A DNA stretch of 64,000 nt from Arthrobacter sp. B1I2 (GCF_030816485.1 NZ_JAUSYC010000001.1:4154001-4218000); one strand, 5' to 3'; counted from the first letter of the stretch, positions 7,775-18,100 are shown. Notes: generated by a model not told the origin, from the letters alone. Numbers and translations: made by a program.

Positions 7775-8660
7775 TCAGGCCGGCTCCTGCTGGTTAGTTT
7801 GCCGGTCGCGTGGCGGCCCGTTTTCCCCAGCCTTCGACAGCGTGAATATCCCGTAGCGCATCGCACCGGTGCGGTAGGCCAGGATCAGGCGGGGAATGCT
7901 CAGCACGGCGCTGCGATTGCGTCCACCAAGTGCGAGGCGGCGCATCTCGCGATCGACGAGCAGTGTCCTCACGAGCCGGCCCGGCGCAGATCGGCCATGT
8001 GCGGGCGACGCGGCAGCTGACATCCTCATAGCCGCTGACTGCAAAGCCGGCCGCCATTGCCATCGCCTCATACTCCTCGCGCGTGCCCATCGAGGGCAGG
8101 CGCCCTTCGCGGCAGATCGGCTCGAGCAGATGGCGTACCTTCCAACGGCTCGCATCGGTCTCGGCGAGCCACGCGCAGACGACGAAGCGGCCGCCGGGCG
8201 ACAGCACGCGGTGCGCCTCCGCGAAGAACCTGGGCTTATCGCCCATGTGCTCGCTCGACTCGATCGCCCATGCGGCATTGGCCGAGGCGTCGGGCAGCCC
8301 GTTGGCGAGCCAGTCGCGCACATGGATGTCCACGTCCGGTGCGGGATGCGCAGCGGCGTAGTGGGCCTGCTCGGCGGACAGCGTGAAGCCGGTGACGCGG
8401 ACCCCGTGTGTCACCGCGAGCCGCCTTGCGGTGGAGCCGTACCCGCAGCCGATGTCGACGCACGCGTCGCCGGGCGTAAGCCGCAGCCGATCGCCCACCG
8501 TGTCGACCAGCGCCTCGACGGCCTCGCCGGGTGTCTCGCGGCCCGTCGCCCATAGCCCGTGGTGGACATGCTCGCCCCACACCCGACGGTAAATGGGATC
8601 GAGCTCGTCGTAGTGATCAGCGACCGCCACGGCGTTCTGGGAAATATCGGGGACGATCAC
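7775..8660 (-). CDS. Class I SAM-dependent methyltransferase, tocopherol-methyltransferase-like (split by one base)
   Basis: The N-terminal frame (from ATG 8660) has VWGEHVHHGLW and the SAM motif VDIGCGYGS at residues 68-76, then ESSEHMGDK and GGRFVVCAWL. These are typical of gamma-tocopherol/UbiE-like small-molecule methyltransferases. Near 7980-7984 the good frame jumps: removing one C from GGGCCGG joins TWPICAG to GRLVRTLLVDREMRR...LSIPRLILAYRTGAMRYGIFTL. The repaired length is 294 residues, normal for the family. Downstream of the jump the original frame is nonsense. Either a recent pseudogene or a sequence error. Substrate unknown. Confidence 0.8.
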
Positions 8661-8697
8661 GCCATGACCCTACAACGGCGCTCCACCACGCGTTCCA

Positions 8698-10011
8698 TCA
8701 GCGGGCCTTCGCCTTGGTCACGGTTACCGTGATGCGGTCCGTGACCGCGTGGGGGCTGACCCCGTTGGTGGCGGTCACCCTGAAAGTGAACTTGCCGGCC
8801 TTGGCCGGAGTGCCGGACAGGACTCCTGTGGCGGTGTCCAGGCTGAGGCCTGCAGGCAGTGCACCGGAGGACACATGGAACGTCGGGGCCGGGGCACCTG
8901 TGGCGGCGAACGTGTAAGTGTAGACGGTCCGCGTGTTCGCCTTGGTGGGCGGTGTGGCCGCTGTGAACACCAGCGGTGCCGCGTCCACGGTGATGACCGA
9001 TACCGTGTTGGAAGAGGTGTTGACGACGTAGACAGTCGACCCGTCCGGGGAGACCGCAGCGCCGGTCGGAGGCGTCCCGACCTCGACTGTGGAGGTCACC
9101 ATGCCCGAAACCACATCGATGACCGACACCGTGTTGGCACCGGAATTGGTGACGTAGGCCGCTGACCCGTCCGGGGCGATCGCAACACTGTCCGGCGCCC
9201 ACCCGACCGGGATGGTGGAGGTTACAGCACCGGATGCCACATCGATGACCGACGCCGTGTCTCCCTCGTTGTTGGCGACGTAGGCTTTTGACCCGTCCGG
9301 GGTGAACGCAACGCCGCTGGGAGACGACCCGACCGGGATCGTTGAGGTCCACGCGCCCGAGGCGACATCGATGACCGACACCATGTTGGAGTCCTGCCCG
9401 TTGGTGACGTAGGCCGTCGACCCGTCCGGCGCGAACGCAACGGCGTTCGGAAGCGGCCCGACCGGGATCGTGGAAGTCACCGTGCCCGCCGCCACCTCGA
9501 TGACTGACACTGTGCCAGAACCGCTGCCGCCGCTTGTGACGTAGGCGACCGACCCGTCCGGGGCGAATGCGACGGCGATCGGACCCGCTCCGACCTGAAT
9601 CGAGGAGGTCACCGTGCCCGACGCGACGTCGATGACCGACACTGTGTCGGAACCCGGGCTGGCTACGTAGGCAATCAACCCATCCGGGGCGAACGCAACA
9701 CCGTGCGGACCCGCCCCAACCGGAATCCTGGACGTCACCGCGCCCGAGGCAACGTCGATGACCGACACCGTGTTGGACTCCCAGTTGGTGACGTAGGCTT
9801 TCGACCCGTCCGGGGTGAACGCAACGTTCCTGGGGCTTGAACCGACCGGGATGGTGGAGGTCACTGCGGCTGCAGCGTTTGCAGGGACAGGGCTGACCAG
9901 CACGAGGGCCGCAAGGATCGTACCGAGGATGCCCGCGCGCCGGCCGCGAAGGCCGGCAGCTGACGAACGTGGACCTTGGTAGCGCCGGGACCCTGTATTG
10001 AGTAGCTGCAT
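8698..10011 (-). CDS. Secreted YVTN beta-propeller protein with a C-terminal Ig-like domain
   Basis: 437 residues. A long N-terminal signal region (basic, then GILGTILAALVLVSPVPANA) precedes seven ~42-residue repeats of the form VTSTIPVGxxPxxVAFxPDGSxAYVTNxxxNTVSVIDVASG, enough to close one seven-bladed propeller. Residues ~350-435 (PTFHVSSGALPAGLSLD, GVLSGTPAKAGKFTFRVTATN) are a putative Ig (He_PIG) domain. Such proteins are extracellular binding or surface proteins; no catalytic residues are visible. An AGGGGG RBS precedes the ATG. The repeats are similar at the DNA level, so copy number could vary between strains. Confidence 0.85.
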   Translation of the reverse strand: MQLLNTGSRRYQGPRSSAAGLRGRRAGILGTILAALVLVSPVPANAAAAVTSTIPVGSSPRNVAFTPDGSKAYVTNWESNTVSVIDVASGAVTSRIPVGAGPHGVAFAPDGLIAYVASPGSDTVSVIDVASGTVTSSIQVGAGPIAVAFAPDGSVAYVTSGGSGSGTVSVIEVAAGTVTSTIPVGPLPNAVAFAPDGSTAYVTNGQDSNMVSVIDVASGAWTSTIPVGSSPSGVAFTPDGSKAYVANNEGDTASVIDVASGAVTSTIPVGWAPDSVAIAPDGSAAYVTNSGANTVSVIDVVSGMVTSTVEVGTPPTGAAVSPDGSTVYVVNTSSNTVSVITVDAAPLVFTAATPPTKANTRTVYTYTFAATGAPAPTFHVSSGALPAGLSLDTATGVLSGTPAKAGKFTFRVTATNGVSPHAVTDRITVTVTKAKAR

Positions 10012-10183
10012 TACGTTTCCCCCTGCTTGAAGAGCGAATTCTGTTGTGGAGCGTGCGGACTTCGGAAGCCACCCTCTGAAGGCTGGCCGAAAATACGGCG
10101 TGAGCGGAGTCTATAGACCAGGTAAGACCATGGTCACCGTTGGCCCGTACCTGTCTTTTGGACCGGTACTACCTGTTTTGAAG
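10012..10183. other. Intergenic region upstream of the YVTN gene
   Basis: No coding frame with support. It contains the promoter side of the leftward YVTN gene and leads into the subtilase-leader fragment. Confidence 0.4.
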
Positions 10184-10272
10184 TGCGGCGAGACTGGCGA
10201 GCACGAGTCTTTTCATGGGGGTAATCTTCCGCAGACGAGGCCCGGCTAGATAGGGGGAAAAATCCCTTGGAA
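10184..10272 (-). pseudogene. Orphan duplicate of a subtilase 5' region (leader and upstream sequence)
   Basis: Collinear with 7670-7760, the start and upstream region of the S8 protease. Both contain gatagggggaaa, atcttccgc and a signal-peptide start (MKRLVLASLAAL here, MKKLVLASFTAL there). Here the frame ends after 15 codons (TAG) with no protease body. It is a relic of a second protease gene or of a local duplication. Confidence 0.6.
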
Positions 10273-10319
10273 TGTTTCCGGCCACCCGGGCAGTGGTCAG
10301 CAGGCAGGGTAGGTGGCAC

Positions 10320-10348
10320 GACGACGGCACGGGCGTCCCGCCGTCGTC
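10320..10348. terminator. GC-rich hairpin 3' of the ADH gene
   Basis: GACGACGGC - loop - GCCGTCGTC, followed on the plus strand by CTTCCTTC. It lies between the end of the leftward ADH gene (10383) and the leader fragment. It resembles the hairpins at 4653 and 6358. Confidence 0.5.
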
Positions 10349-10382
10349 CTTCCTTCGCTGCCGGGCGTCCGCCCGCCACGCC

Positions 10383-11439
10383 CTACGGGTGCACCAGCAC
10401 CTTTACCGCGGTGTCCTTGTGGTTGATGAGGGTGTCGAAGCCCTGTTCCACCAGATCCTCGAGCGCGATGCGTCCGGTGATGAAGGGCTTGAGGTCCACC
10501 TTGCCCTCCTGCACCATTTTGATGACGGCGGGGTGGTCGCGGATGTAGGCGATGGTGCCGCGCAGGTCGATCTCCTTGAGCACCAGCTTCTGCATGTCCA
10601 CGGTGGCGGGCGCGCCCCAGATGGACACGTTGACCACCACGGCACCGGGCCGGACAGCGTCGAGCATGGTGTCCAGCACCGCGTTCACGCCGGCGCATTC
10701 GAACGCGACGTCGGCCCCCGTCCCGCCGGTGAGCTCCCGCACCCGCGCCGGGACGTCCTCCTGGCTGGGGTCCAGCACATGGTCTGCCACCCCGCTGGAG
10801 GTGGCCTTTTCCTTGCGCGCCTGGGTGAGCTCGCTGATGATCGTGGTCACGCCCATGCCTTTCAGGACCGCGGCGGTGAGCAGCCCGATGGGCCCGGAGC
10901 CGCCCACCAGTGCGGTGTCGCCCGCCTTCACGCCGCTGCGCGCCACCGCGTGGTGCGCCACGGACAGCGGCTCGATCAGCGCCGCCTCATCCAGCGGAAT
11001 GTCCCCGATGGGGTGCACCCACCGCGCGTCCACCACGATCTTCTCGCTCAGCCCTCCCCCGCCGCCGGACAGCCCGATGAAGCCCATCTGCCGGCACAGG
11101 TGGTAGCTGCCCGCCTGGCACATGTCACAGTCACCGTCCACAAAAATACGGTTCGACGACGACGTTGTCCCCCTTCGCCAGGCCCGTCACCCCTTCGCCC
11201 ACTTCAGAGACAGTCCCGGAGAATTCGTGCCCCAGGGTCACCGGGGATTCCTCGTGGGAGAGCGGGTGCGGATGGCCGGGCGGAGGGCAGAAGATGGGCC
11301 CTTCCAGGAACTCGTGGAGGTCGGTGCCGCAGATGCCGCACCACGCGACGTCGATCTTCACCGCCCCGGCGCGGAGCTCCGGCTCCGGGATGTCCTCGAT
11401 GCGGATGTCCTTGCGGGCGTGGAAACGTGCTGCCTTCAT
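10383..11439 (-). CDS. Zinc-dependent (R,R)-butanediol-dehydrogenase-type ADH (split by one base)
   Basis: Two abutting frames form one MDR enzyme. The first (from ATG 11439) carries the catalytic zinc ligands in WCGICGTDLHEF and LGHEFSG. The second carries the structural-zinc Cys cluster (GDCDMCQAGSYHLC), the Rossmann motif VGGSGPIGLL and the end KDTAVKVLVHP. The frames meet at a run of five T near 11139-11143; four T would give EPYFVDGDCDMC and a 351-residue protein, the normal family length. Expected role: NAD-dependent interconversion of 2,3-butanediol/acetoin-like substrates. It follows an FMO fragment on the same strand after 15 bases. ADH fragments of the same type lie at 1695-1746 and 30517-30840. 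Confidence 0.85.
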
Positions 11440-11454
11440 GGTGGGCTGTTCCTT

Positions 11455-11795
11455 TCAGCGGGTGTGGTGGCTGGGCTGCAGTTCGTACACCGGCGTCTCC
11501 AGTCCCTCCATCCGGGCCTTCAGCTGCAGGGCCAGGTAGGAGGAGTAGTGCCGGCTCTGGTGCAGGTTGCCGCCGTGGATCCAGAGGTTGGGGACGTTGG
11601 TTGGTTTCCACATATTGCGCAGCTCCCCCTCCCAGGGGCCAGGGTCTTTTGGCGTGTCTGAGCCGTAGCCCCAGCACTTGCCCACGCGGTCCGCAATTTC
11701 GGGAGAGACCAGGTCTGCCAGCCAGCCGTTCATGGACCCGTACCCGGTGGCGTAGACGATCAGGTCCGTACGTGGGTCCCGGCAGAGTGTCCGGC
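11455..11795 (-). pseudogene. C-terminal fragment of a flavin-containing monooxygenase
   Basis: Minus-strand translation gives DLIVYATGYGSMNGWLADL, WGYGSDTPKDPGPWEGELRNMW, NLWIHGGNLHQSRHYSSYLALQLKAR, typical of the end of NAD(P)/FAD-dependent FMO/Baeyer-Villiger-type enzymes (the ATGY motif is diagnostic). Upstream of ~11795 the frame runs into the antisense of a regulator gene and is no longer FMO. The N-terminal FAD and NADPH motifs are gone, so the gene is inactive. Its original operon partner is the ADH just downstream. Confidence 0.8.
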
Positions 11796-12373
11796 CTCCT
11801 GGCGGTGCGGTTTCGTCGCTGGAGCTGCTCGGCGACAGGCCCGCCGCAGTGTTGGCCGATGGGAGTCGGGTGCCGCTGACGCTGCGCCGGGCGGAGATCC
11901 TGGCGCTGCTGGACTCGCGGTCGCAGGGCTGGAGCGCCGAGGAACTGGCGTATGAGCTGCACGGTGACGCGGGCACGCCGCAGGCCATCCGGACGGAGAT
12001 GTTCCGGGTGCGGTCAATGCTGGGCGATGCCGTGGAGTCGAACCCGTATCGGCTGGCTGCAGGCTTGGCCGGGGGCTCGGATTCGGGACGGGTGCTGCGG
12101 CTGCTGCGGGAAGGTCTTGTAGCTGAGGCGTTGGAGTCGTACAGCGCTCCCCTGCTCAGCCGGTCCGGTGTCCTGGCGGTGCAGCTGCTGCGGGACCAGC
12201 TGGACCTGGCCGTCGGATCGGCCGTCCGGTCGAGCGGGGACGCAGGGTTGTTGGTGCGGTGGCTGTCTATGGATATGGGTGCTGCGGATGCTGAGGCGGT
12301 GGAAGCTCTGGGCCGGCTGGTGGGTTGGGGGGATCCGCGGTATCTGGCCTTCCGGGCCTCCTGCAGTGATTGA
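11795..12373 (+). pseudogene. C-terminal fragment of a GAF-type transcriptional regulator
   Basis: The frame reading LTLRRAEILALLDSRSQGWSAEEL, AYELHGDAGTPQAIRTEMFRV, DAVESNPYRL to a TGA at 12373 matches, from memory, the C-terminal helix-turn-helix part of ~430-residue GAF-domain regulators common in Arthrobacter next to aldehyde/alcohol dehydrogenase operons. The GAF part is missing; the frame is open to ~11780 but fuses into FMO sequence. A downstream GTG at 11849 could start a 174-residue product, but there is no good RBS. It is most simply a deletion product. Confidence 0.6.
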
Positions 12374-12826
12374 GCCACACCAAAGTTGACTACAGGAGCC
12401 GGCCTCCGTGGTCGGGAGGATCCTCACCGGCTCTGTCGGGCCATCACGCGTCAAGGGAAACCCGACTATAAGTGAGCACGCGTCGAGGGAAGACCGGCTC
12501 TAATTAGCGGAGGGAAAGGGTTTATCGACTTCAAGTTAGGTGCCTAAAAATTCGTCAATCGATATGAATTACGCCTTAAGGTCCTGTCAAGCTAGTTCCC
12601 GAAAGGCTTTCCTCGTCGGGTGGGAAAGCTCTACTCCTGCGACTGAGTCCTCTGCCTCTACTACAACCCCGCATGTATTGAGCGGCGAGAGATCGCTCCC
12701 TAAAGCTGCTGTCATGAACAGCTATTACGGTCCGGCACTTCGCCCACACTCCAGTTGACTACACTCACAATGTTAGCCGGAGCCGCATTTGCGGCTCGCG
12801 GTGATCTGTCGATCTGGGGCACCTAC
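12374..12826. other. AT-richer intergenic segment with direct repeats
   Basis: About 450 bases without a supported gene. Two features stand out. Two imperfect tandem 32-base units start at 12445 and 12477 (CACGCGTC-R-AGGGAA..., 24 of 32 identical). A ~20-base direct repeat containing AGTTGACTACA occurs at ~12375-12392 and ~12745-12763. GC content drops across it, marking the left edge of the accessory island. Transposon-end or attachment-site origin is possible but not shown. Confidence 0.45.
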
Positions 12827-13894
12827 ATGAGTCTTGTACGAAATATCTGTTCAAAGGTTAAAGAAGAAACACGGAGGCAGTTGAACCGCCTAAAGTTAGT
12901 AATAGCCCGCGAGAAATATCGGCCAAGATATTGGATGGCCGGATCGATTATTCTCGGCCTCTTATTAATTCTCCTATCCGCAATAACCTCTGAGGTTTCC
13001 TGGCTCAGCGGAACGCTCTCGAGTGCGGGAGTAACGTCGGCCTTTGCCGGTCTGATTTACCTCTTCACAAGCGCGCTTTCTGCAACCCAGGAGCGCATTG
13101 ATCAGCGTGTATCTTTTGTTCAAAATGACGTTAATAACATTGAAAATGCACTTGAAGTGCAGCATGAAGAAGCACGCAATCAGCGCATGAACGAAGTCGG
13201 GACTCGAGTCCGGGAAGCAGCGCTGGCTCCGTGGGAGGCACAGGATGCTCAGGTTGGGCTCCTCCATTCCGATGTCTCGTTTTCTGCGGTCAGACGTGCT
13301 ATCTCCATGGGATATGAGGAACGCATCCTAAGTCACAAAGGACCGCGCGTGCCAATCTACGACACTGACCTTGTGGTTCGGTTCGAGCTTCCAGATGACC
13401 CTGACACGATCAACTGCCACATTGAAGGAGAAACTGGCACGTGGCGGGCAACCCACTTTTGGTCCACGGGGAAAAGCGAAACGAGCATTCTTACCCGAAT
13501 AAATGCAACTTGCATCGAAATTTTAGGGCACAATCAAGGCGTCTTCCCAGAAAAGATCTTTCCCGATCTCGCGGACTTGATTCTCTATTGTTCCCAAGCA
13601 CGTCGTGGAACAGTTGCTGGTGACCCCCGTGTAGTTCGGAACGTCATCCAATTCGCTTCGGGGTGGGTAGTCACCGACGACTCCATTTTCCCTAAGGAGA
13701 GGATCAGCTACGTCATTTACGCCGACCAGATCCAAGAAAGCGGCTGGCCAGAACACATACACCGGAAAGGCTGGGACGACGCGGCGGGCATAGACTTGGC
13801 TCTTGCTGTCGCAAGGACGCTGATTGACCCGGCGAAGCAAGAGACTAAACGATTCGTGCCAACGAACGTTGTTACCCCCGTGCATGGCGGATAG
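12827..13894 (+). CDS. Two-TM membrane protein of unknown function
   Basis: 355 residues from the ATG at 12827; longer starts at 12770 (ATG) and 12755 (TTG) exist without an RBS and overlap a repeat. After a basic amphipathic N-terminus there are two membrane segments (YWMAGSIILGLLLILLSAIT and VTSAFAGLIYLFTSAL), a short coiled region, and a ~240-residue cytosolic domain without motifs I recognise. Base composition and codon use are clearly more AT-rich than the flanking genes, a sign of recent transfer. It borders the Wadjet operon, convergent to jetD. The layout fits a membrane effector or sensor, but function is not assignable. Confidence 0.6.
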   Translation: MSLVRNICSKVKEETRRQLNRLKLVIAREKYRPRYWMAGSIILGLLLILLSAITSEVSWLSGTLSSAGVTSAFAGLIYLFTSALSATQERIDQRVSFVQNDVNNIENALEVQHEEARNQRMNEVGTRVREAALAPWEAQDAQVGLLHSDVSFSAVRRAISMGYEERILSHKGPRVPIYDTDLVVRFELPDDPDTINCHIEGETGTWRATHFWSTGKSETSILTRINATCIEILGHNQGVFPEKIFPDLADLILYCSQARRGTVAGDPRVVRNVIQFASGWVVTDDSIFPKERISYVIYADQIQESGWPEHIHRKGWDDAAGIDLALAVARTLIDPAKQETKRFVPTNVVTPVHGG

Positions 13895-14042
13895 CCTTTA
13901 TGTCTCCTGACATTGGCGCCCGTAAGGCAACGGAGTAGTAAAAAGTGACCGACCCGTGGCCCCCTGCAACCCCCAGTAACGCTTCCCGCGATGTAACGCT
14001 GCGGGGTTCTGGCTTGGTCATAAAAGGACGTGGGCAAGCCGG

Positions 14043-15176
14043 TCAGAACTTTGTCGAAATGAACGCATCCATGGCAGTACTCCAGTCGATTCGTTCCTGT
14101 TCCAGACGCACGTTGCCGCGTATTGCCAACTGCTCCACCACGTCAATCTCGTTCTGCAGAAGGTGCTGCATGGTCCCAACGGCCGGTTTTGGCTCGTGTC
14201 CCCACAGGTCGTTGAACTTCTCCAACGTGGCCACATCCATCAGCACCGTGACAACGGGAATGTCTTGGGCCCGCAAGCGGTTCAAAATGCCAAAGCCATG
14301 GCTGTCCAGGTCGCCCCAGTAGACCACGCCAACATCGCGGATCCAAGGAATGCGGGCCAACCGGTCCACGGCGTAGCCGGAACCATGGACCACCACAGCG
14401 CCCGGCAGAGGTGGCATGGCCAACACGGACTCCAGATTCTCAAACACGTAGACAACATCAGGGCTCAGGGCCATGGCGGCCAACTCCCTGACCGGTGCCG
14501 CCAGATCCCTCAGACCACCCGGGGCCAGAGCGGGGTCGAGGAAACGCACGCGGACCAGATCCGGCTTGTCCGCCAGACCCAACCCACTTCCACCGGTGGC
14601 CGCTTCATGCAGCCGCGTGACGAGGGGTCTGTACTTCTGGACCCATTTGGTGTCGACCCCGCGGATGGGCAATTGGCGGATGTACAGTCCCGATGCCGGG
14701 TGATCCCTGATCCATTCCAGCACCCCGCCAAGCCGGGTGAAGTCTGCCGGCGCCAAAGCGGCAAGTTCGACGGCGCTGCGGCCCACCGCGGTCGCGAACC
14801 CATCCCGGTGAGGAAGAGGCACCGAGTCGAGCAGCGTTTGGGCCCTGGAGGATGCCCGTTGCCAGTGGGTGGTTTTGCCGGCAAATGCCGCGACAGCCGC
14901 GGGGGTATCGAGTTGCACACGGTCGGGAATCCTCTGCTGGCCCAGGCTGGCCCAGCGGCGTTCAGTCCACAACACGTCTGCTGTCCCTTCCCATGACTTG
15001 GCCCAGGCGACGGCGGCCGGCAGGGAGGCTAATGCTTGTGCTTCAGTGGGCGGATGCAAGGGGATGCTCAAGGGAAGAGACGCGCCATCGCCCACGGACC
15101 ACGAGCCAACGTGGCGGTTGTATTTCTTGAGCGCCTGCGCGGCCGCCCCGGCAGGAGTCACAGGTGTGGGGCTCAA
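14043..15176 (-). CDS. jetD: Wadjet nuclease subunit JetD (DUF3322/DUF2220)
   Basis: 377 residues, TTG start overlapping the jetC stop by TTGA. The C-terminal DUF2220 part is a Toprim-like fold with GVVYWGDLDSHGFGIL at 283-298 (acidic pair D289/D291) preceded by FENLESVLAMPPLPG, where the Glu is expected to bind metal. In Wadjet, JetD cleaves plasmid DNA after JetABC has extruded loops and sensed a small circle. It is the last gene of the jetABCD operon. Length and motifs look intact. Confidence 0.9.
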   Translation of the reverse strand: MSPTPVTPAGAAAQALKKYNRHVGSWSVGDGASLPLSIPLHPPTEAQALASLPAAVAWAKSWEGTADVLWTERRWASLGQQRIPDRVQLDTPAAVAAFAGKTTHWQRASSRAQTLLDSVPLPHRDGFATAVGRSAVELAALAPADFTRLGGVLEWIRDHPASGLYIRQLPIRGVDTKWVQKYRPLVTRLHEAATGGSGLGLADKPDLVRVRFLDPALAPGGLRDLAAPVRELAAMALSPDVVYVFENLESVLAMPPLPGAVVVHGSGYAVDRLARIPWIRDVGVVYWGDLDSHGFGILNRLRAQDIPVVTVLMDVATLEKFNDLWGHEPKPAVGTMQHLLQNEIDVVEQLAIRGNVRLEQERIDWSTAMDAFISTKF

Positions 15177-18100
15177 AACAGTGCACCCGTCTCTGCCGGA
15201 TCTTCAGCGTCCCCGGTTGCCAACACTCCTGCACCGGCTGACCGCTCGCGGCCCGGCACCGCGGCAGCCGGTGGCGTAGAGTCCTGGCTGCCGTCGTCGT
15301 CCATGGACAGGGCCCCGATGCGGGAGTCCTGGAACTCCCGGCAGGTGACCACGGCCATGCCCCCGATGTAGTCTTCCAGCGTTTGCAGGAGTTTCAGCGG
15401 GGTGGCGAGCACCATGTGGAACCCGAATTCGGTGAAGACGTCCATGGCGATGCGAGTGAAGTTGCTGTCCGCCTTGTCGAACGCCTCGTCCATGATGACG
15501 GTTCCGTAGCGCGGCACGTCCTCGCCATCGCCGGCCAGCTGGTAGCGCAGGGCCGCGGCCAGGCAAAACGTGACAAGCTTTTGTCGCTGACCGCCGGAGA
15601 GGCCAGCGCTGGAATCGTACACATTAAGCTGCCTGCCGGCGGAGTCCACCTCCGTGGCGGTGAAGCGCACGTGCAGCCGCGTGTCCAGGCATTGGTTCCG
15701 CCAGGAGGTGTCGGCAGGTTCGCTGGAGGCGAGTTTCTCCATGATGCGGCGCATGACCTCGAATTTGGCTTCGGCATCGTCGCGGTTCTGGGCCACCCAG
15801 GAGCCCGTACTGATGTCCTGCAGGTCGCTGAGAAACTTCCGGCCCAGCTCGCCCCGGTTCTCCTTGACGACGATCTTCAGGAACCGCCCGGCGTCGAAGG
15901 CAGACCGTTTGAGGGAGCCGTTGATGGGGGCCACCCTGTCCCGCACCTCCAAGGGCGCGCGGCGGATCTCATTGGCCAATGTGGCCACATTTTGCTGCGA
16001 CTGGCGTTCCATGAGTTCGAAGAACCGGGTCTCAAAGTCCGGCAGGCGGTCCGCGACGAGCTGCTCCAACAGGGCAAGGTATCCGCCACCATCCTCCACC
16101 TGGTCGGTCAAGTCCCCGGCTTTGGCGGACCAACGACGACGGAACTCTCCCGCCAGCGAGGCGAAGGCTGTCCGGGCGGCCGCGGCCTGGGACGTGGCCT
16201 GTTTTTCCTCCGCGCTCAACCCAGTGGCCACCGTCAGTGCGACGTCGTCGATCACCTCGTGGACTATGTTGCGGCGCTGCTTCATGAATCGTTCCCGGAG
16301 ACTGGCAGCAAGCTCCTCAGGCACGTCGGCCGACGCCGCAACACGCGGTTCAAGCCCTAACACGATGCGGTCCAATCCCGCCAGTTGAGTTCTGACGTCA
16401 GCCAGCGACTCCATGGCGGCCTGCTGGGCCTTCTGGGCAGCCGCCCAGCGCGCCCTGGCCTCCTTCGCGACAGCTTCGGCTGACCTCTGCTCGAAGGTCG
16501 CCACTCGCCGCGAGGATCTCCGCCAGCCGTTCTTTGTGGCTTTCCACCCGGGTGCGGGCCCGGCCAACATCCAGTTGGTCCCAGCCTTGGGTTTCAGTCA
16601 GTGCCAGTGCCTCGGCGCGCCGGCGTTCCGACTCGCGCCGATTCTCAGCGGCGTCGACCTTATCGGCGAGTTGGTCAGCCGTGGCTCGGGCAGCCTGGAC
16701 GAGTGAACTCAGTAGCTCCAGTTTGTCGGCGTTGTCGAATCCGAGCACCCACCTTGAGCGGTCGTCCACCCGTGACCGATCGTCTTTTTCGTGTCGAGTG
16801 CGTGAGCGTTTGACCTGCCCGGCACGGGTGACGGCTTTCTCCGAACCGCCTAGTTCCGCGGGCGAATCGACGCATTCATAGTCATAGTTGCCCGACAGGA
16901 CCGCGTGCAGCCAGCCGGCCATAGGACCATCGGCAACCTGGACCCGCGAGACCAAGGACCGCTCGGTCCGTGCGGGCCGCGGCGGTTCTGACCGGCTGGG
17001 GACGGACTCGAAGACGAGCCGCGAGCCCAGAAACAGCCCTTCGACGGCCTCGCGCACACGGTCGATGTGCTTCTCCGGGACGAGCATGACGGTGGCCAGC
17101 GGACGCAGCACCCGCTCGATGGCTCCGGTCCAGTCCGCGAATTCCTTCCGGACCTCTAACAGTTCACCGGCGAACGGAAACGCCGACGCCGGCAGGCCCG
17201 CCGCTTCGGCTACAACGGACCTCGCTGTGACCAGCTTGTCGTCGAGATTGGACCGTCGGCCGCGCAGGGATTTGAGCTCCGTTTCGAGGTCGCGGACGTT
17301 CGCTTTGGCGGCGCTGCGGGCCTCATGAAGCTCATTGATGGTCTGTCTGCTGGCCGCGCGGGCGGCCTCCAGGCCGCTGCGTTCGGTGCGGGCCGCGGCC
17401 CGAAGTTCCTCGTACTCTTCGAAGCTGGCAGGGAAACTGATGCCTACCGCCTCCAACTTTGAGGCCAGCTCCGCTCGCCGGCTCAGGACATCGCGTTCGC
17501 GTTCCTGTGCCATGTCCACCTGCGTCTGTTGGTCGCGGAGGGCCTGCCCGCCATGGCCGTCCACTTGTCGGCGGGCTGCCGAATGGGCCTCTTCCAATTC
17601 CGCTGTAGTGGCGGTGGCTAAATCGACGTCGTGCTGGGCGGTCAGTGCGGCAGACTCGGCGGCCGCTTTGGCGTCCTTGGCTAGCTTGAGCTTCCATTCA
17701 TCCTTGAAGCTGGGCAGCGCCGCGGAAAGTGCAGCGGCCTCGGTGGCGCGGGCGCTGTTCAGCCCGAACGCGCCGGCCGGTTCCTCCATGCCCCTCAGAT
17801 GTTCCACCTGCTCGCGCGCCTCCACCACCAGCCGGTGGGCCTCGGACAATTCGCCAAACTGCGCCACTGCGGTAGTGGCGATGTCGAACGTCTTCGGCCT
17901 GTCCAGCATGAATTGGCGGAATAGGTCATCAAGGCTGCCCAGCGACTTGGCCGATTGCGTCTTGTGCAGCAGAAGGACGGCATTCTCGCCGGAGATGCCC
18001 ATCAGGCGGCAGAAGCGGCTGGCAAAGGCCGAATGCTTGTCGGTGACGTATGCGGCCGGCCAGGTGCTCTTGATGCGCCGGGTCTCGATGCCGTTGCGAA

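Noticed and set aside
8698..9900. Repeated DNA units suggesting a CRISPR-like array
   Set aside because: The ~126-base period is an exact multiple of codons and encodes the 42-residue propeller repeats; there are no short repeats with unique spacers.
8657..10072. 471-codon minus-strand frame overlapping the YVTN gene
   Set aside because: It is a shifted frame of the repeat protein with Arg/His/Gly-rich nonsense repeats; the 8698-10011 frame gives perfect YVTN repeats and a signal peptide.
10272..11879. 535-codon plus-strand frame over the ADH/FMO region
   Set aside because: It is the antisense of the ADH and FMO coding DNA; its product is low-complexity Arg/His/Pro-rich with no motif, typical of shadow frames in high-GC genomes.
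12540..12758. 72-codon plus-strand frame in the AT-rich gap
   Set aside because: No RBS, unbiased codon use and no motif; it spans the repeat-containing intergenic segment.
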